Below are positions 6,445-10,420 of a DNA stretch of 10,420 nucleotides, in pieces (within the stretch, counting starts at the first letter, position 1; each line of letters begins with the position of its first letter). The translations under genes and the position numbers were made by a program. The stretch spans positions 1 through 10,420 of the forward strand of contig QKGW01000007.1 of assembly GCA_003250275.1 (NCBI GenBank). Reading direction: 5' to 3'. Origin of the DNA: Alphaproteobacteria bacterium. Its GTDB lineage: Bacteria; Pseudomonadota; Alphaproteobacteria; Rhodospirillales; Rhodospirillaceae. The notes under the pieces were generated by a model that was not told the origin of the DNA, did not search any database, and saw only the letters and a list, made by a program, of their open reading frames with translations.

Positions 6445-7071
6445 TCAGGCGGCGGGAACCGCCATGCCGCGGGCGACCGGCGGCCGCGTCGCGAGCGCGT
6501 CGTGCCAGCGCCGGACGTTGGGGAAATCCGCGAGGTCGACCTGGTGATAGTCGCAGCGGTCGACCCACGGATAGGTCGCGATGTCGGCGATGGTGTAGGC
6601 CGAACCGGCGAGAAACGCCGCCTCGCCGAGACGCCGCTCCATCACCCCGTAGAGCCGCCGCACCTCGGCCGAATAGCGCGCGATGGCGTAAGGCACCTGC
6701 TCGGGCGCGAAACGGAGGAAGTGGTGCGCCTGGCCGAACATCGGGCCGACGCCGCCCATCTGGAACATCAGCCACTGGAGGGTTACGGTGCGCGCCCGCG
6801 GGTCCGCCGGCAGCAGGCGGCTGCCGGTCTTTTCGGCGAGGTAGATCAGGATCGCGCCGGATTCGAACACCGCGATCGGCTGGCCGTCCGGCCCTTCCGG
6901 ATCGACGATCGCGGGGATCTTGCCGTTCGGGTTGATCGCGAGGAATTCGGGCGAGAACTGGTCGTTGGCGCGGATGTCGACGGGGTGGACCGCGTAGGGC
7001 AGCCCGAGCTCCTCCAACATGATCGAGACCTTGCGGCCGTTCGGCGTGCTCCATGTGTAGAGGTCGATCAC
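6445..7071 (-). CDS. yfcG: YfcG/YghU-like glutathione S-transferase (disulfide-bond reductase)
   Basis: This 208-residue cytosolic protein matches the E. coli YfcG type (nu-class GST), which reduces disulfides with glutathione rather than acting as a classical conjugating enzyme. The thioredoxin-like N-domain begins MIDLYTWSTPNGRKVSIMLEE, with the TPNG motif (9-12) where YfcG places its Thr/Asn glutathione contacts. NPNGKIPAIVD (47-57) has the cis-Pro and FESGAI (69-74) the glutathione-gamma-Glu-binding E-S pair. The helical C-domain has LQWLMFQMGGVGPMFGQAHHF (98-118) and YTIADIATYPWV (159-170), both very close to YfcG. The start is GTG at 7071, supported by AAGGAG at 7084-7079 with 7 bp spacing. 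It lies 25 bp behind oxyR on the same strand, so it is probably co-transcribed, which fits a role in thiol repair during peroxide stress. Confidence 0.92.
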   Translation of the reverse strand: MIDLYTWSTPNGRKVSIMLEELGLPYAVHPVDIRANDQFSPEFLAINPNGKIPAIVDPEGPDGQPIAVFESGAILIYLAEKTGSRLLPADPRARTVTLQWLMFQMGGVGPMFGQAHHFLRFAPEQVPYAIARYSAEVRRLYGVMERRLGEAAFLAGSAYTIADIATYPWVDRCDYHQVDLADFPNVRRWHDALATRPPVARGMAVPAA

Positions 7072-7078
7072 GACGGAT

Positions 7079-7084
7079 CTCCTT
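7079..7084 (-). promoter_or_regulatory. Ribosome binding site fixing the GTG start of the GST gene
   Basis: AAGGAG on the minus strand lies 7 bp before GTG at 7071. The conserved opening MIDLY of the YfcG group begins exactly at this GTG, and there is no alternative ATG at the right place. Confidence 0.7.
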
Positions 7085-7096
7085 GCCGGTTGTCCC

Positions 7097-8005
7097 TCAT
7101 CCCCCAGAGAGATGGGTGCGCAGGACCTCCGCCAGAAGCTCGAATTCCTTCTTTCGCGGCGACGACGAGCGCCACACCAGGGCGATGCCGCGCGAAGGCT
7201 CCGGCAGATCGAAGCGCCGCGCGATCACCCCCGAGCCCTGGTAGGCCTCGGTCGGCACCGCCATCTCGGGGATCAGGGTGATGCCGAGGCCGTTCGCGAC
7301 CATCTGCACCAGGGTGCCGAGGCTGGTGGCCTGCACCGCCTCGTTGGCCTTGAGCGGATGCCCGGAGCAGGCGTCGAGCGAGTGCTCGCGCAGGCAGTGG
7401 CCGTCCTCGAGCATCAGCATGTCCTCGGTTTCGAGGTCCGCCGGGGCGATCCGCGTGCGTGCGGCGAGCGGGTGCTGCGCGGGCATCGCGACGAGAAGAT
7501 GGTCGACGCCGAGATCGAGGCTCGACAGATCGCCGATGTCGTAGGGCGTCGCGAGCACGCCGCAATCGAGGCGGCCGCCGTGCAGCCCGTCGATCAGCCG
7601 CGCCGTCTGATCCTCGCGCAGGTAGAGCTTGAGGTCCGGATACGCCTCGCGCACCGCCGGCAGCACGCGCGGCAGGAAGTACGGCCCGATCGTCGGGATC
7701 ACGCCGAGGCGCAGACGTCCGGCGAGCGGCCGGCGTCCGCTCTCGGCGACGTCGGCGAGCGCTTCGGCGTCGCGCAGGAGGGCGCGGGCGCGCTCGACGA
7801 TGTCCTCACCGAGCGGCGTGAGCATCACCTGGCGGCGGGTGCCGCGCTCGATCAGGCGGCAATCGAGCACCGACTCCAGGTCCTGGATGCCGGAACTCAA
7901 CGTCGACTGGGTGACGAAACACGAATCGGCTGCCCGCCCGAAATGCCGATGATCGGCGACCGCGACGAGGTATTGGAGCTGACGCAACGTGGGGATGAGC
8001 TTCAT
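7097..8005 (-). CDS. oxyR: OxyR, LysR-family hydrogen-peroxide-sensing regulator
   Basis: This 302-residue LysR-type transcription factor is activated by disulfide formation and switches on peroxide defence. The N-terminal winged helix-turn-helix lies at about 4-62 (LRQLQYLVAVADHRHFGRAADSCFVTQSTLSSGIQDLE). The linker helix runs to about 95, and the substrate/redox domain follows. The decisive feature is LMLEDGHCLREHSLDAC (197-213): C204 and C213 sit nine residues apart in the same context as C199 and C208 of E. coli OxyR. ATPYDIGDL and GLGITLIPEMAV (239-250) are also family-typical. Length is normal (about 305). The ATG at 8005 is preceded only by a weak GGGATT. The gene is divergent from dps and followed by a YfcG-like gene. 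An inverted repeat abutting its -10 suggests autoregulation. Confidence 0.95.
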   Translation of the reverse strand: MKLIPTLRQLQYLVAVADHRHFGRAADSCFVTQSTLSSGIQDLESVLDCRLIERGTRRQVMLTPLGEDIVERARALLRDAEALADVAESGRRPLAGRLRLGVIPTIGPYFLPRVLPAVREAYPDLKLYLREDQTARLIDGLHGGRLDCGVLATPYDIGDLSSLDLGVDHLLVAMPAQHPLAARTRIAPADLETEDMLMLEDGHCLREHSLDACSGHPLKANEAVQATSLGTLVQMVANGLGITLIPEMAVPTEAYQGSGVIARRFDLPEPSRGIALVWRSSSPRKKEFELLAEVLRTHLSGG

Positions 8006-8038
8006 CGAGAATCCCGATCGAAGTGGCTGTAATTCCCT

Positions 8039-8044
8039 ATTTTA
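8039..8044 (-). promoter_or_regulatory. -10 element of the oxyR promoter
   Basis: TAAAAT on the minus strand (8044-8039) matches the -10 consensus at five of six positions. It would start transcription near 8032, a 27-nt leader before the oxyR ATG. No good -35 is found 16-18 bp upstream; the inverted repeat at 8044-8069 occupies that position. Confidence 0.5.
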
Positions 8045-8069
8045 CTCTAAGCCGCACAAGACTTAGGGT
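8044..8069. promoter_or_regulatory. Inverted repeat between oxyR and dps, candidate OxyR binding site
   Basis: ACTCTAAG (8044-8051) and CTTAGGGT (8062-8069) are inverted with one mismatch around a 10-bp spacer, giving half-site centres about 18 bp apart. The site abuts the oxyR -10 and covers its -35 region, as expected for LysR-type autorepression. The E. coli OxyR consensus (four ATAG/CTAT elements at 11-bp steps) is not cleanly met, so the assignment rests on position and symmetry. A hexamer CCCTAT also recurs at 8035-8040 and 8085-8090. Confidence 0.45.
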
Positions 8070-8129
8070 TTTTCCCGGCCGGCACCCTATCCCAAGGGAA
8101 ACCCTTCCGGAATCGTCATGGCATGATGC

Positions 8130-8158
8130 TTGTCGAAACCTGAGAGAGACAACACAAT
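8130..8158 (+). promoter_or_regulatory. Candidate sigma-70 promoter of dps
   Basis: TTGTCG (8130-8135) and CACAAT (8153-8158) are 17 bp apart, each matching consensus at four of six positions. Transcription would start near 8165, giving a leader of about 38 nt. The -35 is imperfect, as expected for a promoter that needs an activator such as OxyR bound upstream. Confidence 0.45.
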
Positions 8159-8203
8159 AGCCGGGATCCTTCGCACGATCCACCCGATACAAGGAGCTGA
8201 AGC

Positions 8204-8707
8204 ATGTCTAAATCGGTCGCTGTCGATATCTCGAAGCCGTTGCCCATCGACATCGGAATTTCCGAGAAGGACCGTCAGAAGATCGCCGACGGCCTCAAGG
8301 CCGTTCTGGCCAACACCTACACCCTGTATCTCAAGACCCATAACTTCCACTGGAACGTTACGGGCCCGATGTTCAACACCCTTCACCTGATGTTCGAGAC
8401 CCAGTACGACGAACTCGCGCTGGCCGTCGACCTCGTCGCCGAGCGCATCCGCGCGCTCGGGGTGTTCGCGCCGGGCAGCTTCACCCAGTTCAAGGAGCTG
8501 TCGACGGTGAAGGAGGAAACCTCCGTGCCGTCCGCGGTCGAGATGATCCAGCAGCTCGCCAAGGACAACGAGACGATCTCGAAGGTGTGCCGCGAGGTTC
8601 TGCCGCTTTCCGGCAAAGCCGACGACGAGCCGACCAACGATCTGCTCACCCAGCGGATGCAGACCCACGAAAAGAACGCCTGGATGCTCCGCAGCCTCCT
8701 CGGCTAA
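8204..8707 (+). CDS. dps: Dps, DNA-protecting ferritin-like miniferritin
   Basis: This 167-residue protein should form a dodecamer that oxidises Fe(II) with hydrogen peroxide and stores iron, limiting Fenton damage to DNA. The ferroxidase motif is complete: HNFHWNVTGPMFNTLH (46-61) gives H49 and H61, followed by E65 (Glu where E. coli Dps has Asp, common in the MrgA-like subset), D76 and E80 in DLVAERI (76-82). The remaining helices and length fit the family. The short N-terminal tail has two lysines (MSKSVAVDISK), so DNA binding through the tail is possible but not certain. AAGGAG at 8191-8196 is 7 bp before the ATG. Codon use in the first part is slightly less GC-extreme than in neighbouring genes, compatible with high expression. 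It is divergent from oxyR, a classic OxyR target arrangement. Confidence 0.95.
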   Translation: MSKSVAVDISKPLPIDIGISEKDRQKIADGLKAVLANTYTLYLKTHNFHWNVTGPMFNTLHLMFETQYDELALAVDLVAERIRALGVFAPGSFTQFKELSTVKEETSVPSAVEMIQQLAKDNETISKVCREVLPLSGKADDEPTNDLLTQRMQTHEKNAWMLRSLLG

Positions 8708-8726
8708 CGCGGGCTCCTGAAACCCG

Positions 8727-8756
8727 AAAGGCGGTGGAACTCTCCACCGCCTTTTT
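8727..8756 (+). terminator. Rho-independent terminator of dps
   Basis: AAAGGCGGTGGA (8727-8738) and TCCACCGCCTTT (8743-8754) form a perfect 12-bp stem with an ACTC loop, and the T-run continues to 8756. It starts 19 bp after the dps stop. On the minus strand only a short T-run follows, so it may weakly terminate the converging diguanylate cyclase transcript too. Confidence 0.92.
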
Positions 8757-8806
8757 CGTTGCCGGGAAACCGCGCGCCATCCGGCATTTGCCGCGCGCGG
8801 GGCGGT

Positions 8807-10408
8807 TCACACGGGACCGGCCCAGGCTTTCTTGCGCGTAAGCGCCACGATGCAGCCCTTCCCGCTCTTTTTCGCCTGATAGAGGGCCTTGTCGCTTTCG
8901 CTCAGCAGCGCGTCGAAATTCTCGGACCGCGAGAACGGGGAGAAGGCGATGCCGCCGCTCGACGACACCCCCCGCGCGTAATCCGCGGACGCAAACGCGT
9001 CCTTCAGGCGACCCAACAGGGATTGCGCCGTATCCGCGAAACCCGCTTCGTCCACGTCGCCGATTTCCACCACGAGGAATTCGTCGCCGCCCAGGCGCAC
9101 GCAGAGTGCGCGGGGGAACGCCTCTCGGATGATTTTTCCGACCCGTTTCAGAAGTTCGTCGCCGGCGGCGTGCCCGTAGTTGTCGTTGACCGATTTGAAG
9201 TTGTCGAGGTCGATGGAAAGCAGCGCGATGCCGTCGGTCTCGGGGGCGTCGTCGAGCTTCTGGAACAGGTAATGCCGGGTGTACAGCCCGGTGAGGGCGT
9301 CGGTATACGCCATTTCCTTGAGCTTGCTGTCGATCTCCCGCGAGCGGGTGACGTCGATGTAGATGCTCAGGCAACCGACGACGTTATTGAAGATATCGAG
9401 GATGTCGGCCCTACGGACGACGACCTGAGCGGTCGCGCCGTCGCCGACGCGGATGCAGAGTTCCTCCTCCGCACCGCCGTGGATGTCCTTGCGGGAAACG
9501 ATCTCGACCAGGGCGGAAATATCGACGGGCTTGCCCAGGACGTTTCCCGAAGGTACGTGGAAAAGCTCCTCGAATTTCGGATTGGTATGGATCGCCCGCC
9601 CGGTCTCATCGGTGACCAGGAGGGCGAACGGCACGCTGTCGAGGACGATCTTCAGCTTCGCGTCGATGTTACGCAGGTCGGTGATGTCGCGGGCGATCCC
9701 TACGGTGCCGAGGAGTTCCCCCGCCTCGTCGAGGATCGGGGACTTGTAGGTCTTGAACTGGCGTAGGCCGCGCGCGCTCATCACCAGTTCGTCGAACACG
9801 CCCGGCTTCCGGGTGGTGTTGACGATCACGTCCGTATCCACGCAGACGTAATCGCTGTCTTCGTATTCCTCCCGCGTCAGCCCCCAGACGTGGAAGTGGT
9901 CGTGGCCCTCGACGTCGCTTCTTTCCTTGCCGACGCAGGCGCAAAAGGCGTCGTTGACCTTGAGGTGGATGCCCGTGTTGCTCTTGAACCAGACGATGTC
10001 CGGGAGGTTGTTGATCGCGGCGTCGGTGGCTTTGGCGTAAAAGTCGTTCTTCCGCTTTTCCGCGTGACGGTTCATCAGGCAGGCGAACTTGTGGGCCAGT
10101 TCCGCCGCGCCCATCGGCGCGGTCCAGACTTCGTCGACGCACGCGCCGGGCGGAATTTTCGCCATGTCGTCCGGGTGCGCGAGCCACACGATCAACGCCT
10201 GGGGAAATACGTCGCGAAGCCGGCCGTATCCGTCCGGCGCGCCGCAGACGATGGCAACGTCCGCGCGCGAAGTTTCCGCGGGCAGCCCCACCAGGGTCTC
10301 GATGTCGAGCGGCGCGATCGCCGGACATTTCAGGTCCCCGATCGCCTTTTCCAGATCCCTGCTATCCGAGACGATAGCCAAATGGACCGAACCCGACGGC
10401 TCGAACAT
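8807..10408 (-). CDS. PAS-PAS-GGDEF diguanylate cyclase with receiver-like N-terminus
   Basis: This 533-residue signalling protein probably makes cyclic di-GMP from two GTP. Numbering is from the ATG at 10408. Residues 1-115 look like a response-regulator receiver fold without its phosphorylation residues (ADVAIVCG in place of the Asp-bearing strand, WTAP in place of the Lys strand). Residues about 123-247 form a PAS domain ending GTVGIARDITDL. A second PAS (about 250-360) ends YIDVTRSREID. The GGDEF domain follows: YTDALTGLYTR (368-378), SIDLDNFKSVND (398-409) with metal/GTP residues, and RLGGDEF (438-444) with an intact active site. The RxxD inhibitory site expected just upstream reads FPRA and is absent. 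No membrane segments are seen, so it is likely cytosolic. The start could also be the GTG at 10414 or lie beyond the window, but the Shine-Dalgarno spacing favours the ATG. It converges with dps. Confidence 0.9.
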   Translation of the reverse strand: MFEPSGSVHLAIVSDSRDLEKAIGDLKCPAIAPLDIETLVGLPAETSRADVAIVCGAPDGYGRLRDVFPQALIVWLAHPDDMAKIPPGACVDEVWTAPMGAAELAHKFACLMNRHAEKRKNDFYAKATDAAINNLPDIVWFKSNTGIHLKVNDAFCACVGKERSDVEGHDHFHVWGLTREEYEDSDYVCVDTDVIVNTTRKPGVFDELVMSARGLRQFKTYKSPILDEAGELLGTVGIARDITDLRNIDAKLKIVLDSVPFALLVTDETGRAIHTNPKFEELFHVPSGNVLGKPVDISALVEIVSRKDIHGGAEEELCIRVGDGATAQVVVRRADILDIFNNVVGCLSIYIDVTRSREIDSKLKEMAYTDALTGLYTRHYLFQKLDDAPETDGIALLSIDLDNFKSVNDNYGHAAGDELLKRVGKIIREAFPRALCVRLGGDEFLVVEIGDVDEAGFADTAQSLLGRLKDAFASADYARGVSSSGGIAFSPFSRSENFDALLSESDKALYQAKKSGKGCIVALTRKKAWAGPV

Positions 10409-10416
10409 CTTCACGA

Positions 10417-10420
10417 CTCC
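10417..10420 (-). promoter_or_regulatory. Ribosome binding site favouring the ATG start of the diguanylate cyclase
   Basis: GGAG on the minus strand lies 8 bp before ATG at 10408 but only 2 bp before GTG at 10414. The spacing supports the ATG. The window ends here, so further upstream signals cannot be judged. Confidence 0.45.

Noticed and set aside
8117..8143. Possible leader peptide upstream of dps (overlapping ATGs at 8117-8125 followed by a stop)
   Set aside because: It is at most six codons, has no ribosome binding site and lies upstream of the inferred transcription start.
8350..8445. Glu65 instead of Asp in the Dps ferroxidase motif, considered as an unusual active site
   Set aside because: Glu at this position is common in the MrgA-like part of the Dps family, and all other ferroxidase residues are present, so it is ordinary variation.
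8759..9766. A 335-codon plus-strand frame opposite the diguanylate cyclase
   Set aside because: No family motif or usable ribosome binding site was found, and the opposite strand carries the GGDEF motif and both PAS domains in one uninterrupted frame.

Overview
The window is GC-rich, tightly packed bacterial DNA. Codon use, the OxyR/Dps pairing and the style of the Liv-type transporter suggest a proteobacterium, most likely an alphaproteobacterium. This is inferred from general character, and no marker gene in the window fixes the taxon. There are ten coding features (nine readable and one C-terminal tail), one tRNA gene, and several regulatory sites that can be read directly.

Left part (1-6185, + strand): this is a catabolic or uptake operon. 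It begins with the last 18 codons of a gene whose C-terminus resembles that of the amidohydrolase ending the operon. A 126-bp gap follows, carrying a perfect 21-bp palindrome just before the first transporter gene. Then come a periplasmic substrate-binding protein, two LivH/LivM permeases, two LivG/LivF ATPases and a dihydroorotase/dihydropyrimidinase-like amidohydrolase. Spacing is very tight, with three ATGA stop/start overlaps. The simplest reading is that the ABC importer brings in a small amide, ureide or cyclic imide rather than a classical branched-chain amino acid, and the flanking cyclic-amide hydrolases open or cleave it. The substrate cannot be read from the sequence. The complete amidohydrolase departs from the family at two signature positions, which makes it the most interesting protein here.

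Middle (6186-6444, - strand): a tRNA-Ser(GCU) gene has its own promoter (TTGACG, 17 bp, TAGACA). A strong hairpin directly behind it separates it from the convergent operon.

Right-centre (6445-8760): this is a peroxide-defence module. An oxyR gene with both redox cysteines is followed on the same strand by a YfcG-like glutathione S-transferase/disulfide reductase. A dps ferritin-like gene is divergent from oxyR and ends in a clear intrinsic terminator. The 198-bp divergent spacer holds an inverted repeat abutting the -10 of oxyR and a plausible sigma-70 promoter for dps.

Right end (8807-10408/10414, - strand): a multidomain GGDEF diguanylate cyclase has a degenerate receiver-like N-terminus, two PAS domains, an intact GGDEF motif and no RxxD inhibitory site. 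Its start lies a few bases from the window edge.

No mobile element, CRISPR array or obviously foreign segment was seen. The candidate for something undescribed is the transporter plus variant amidohydrolase pair with its palindromic operator.
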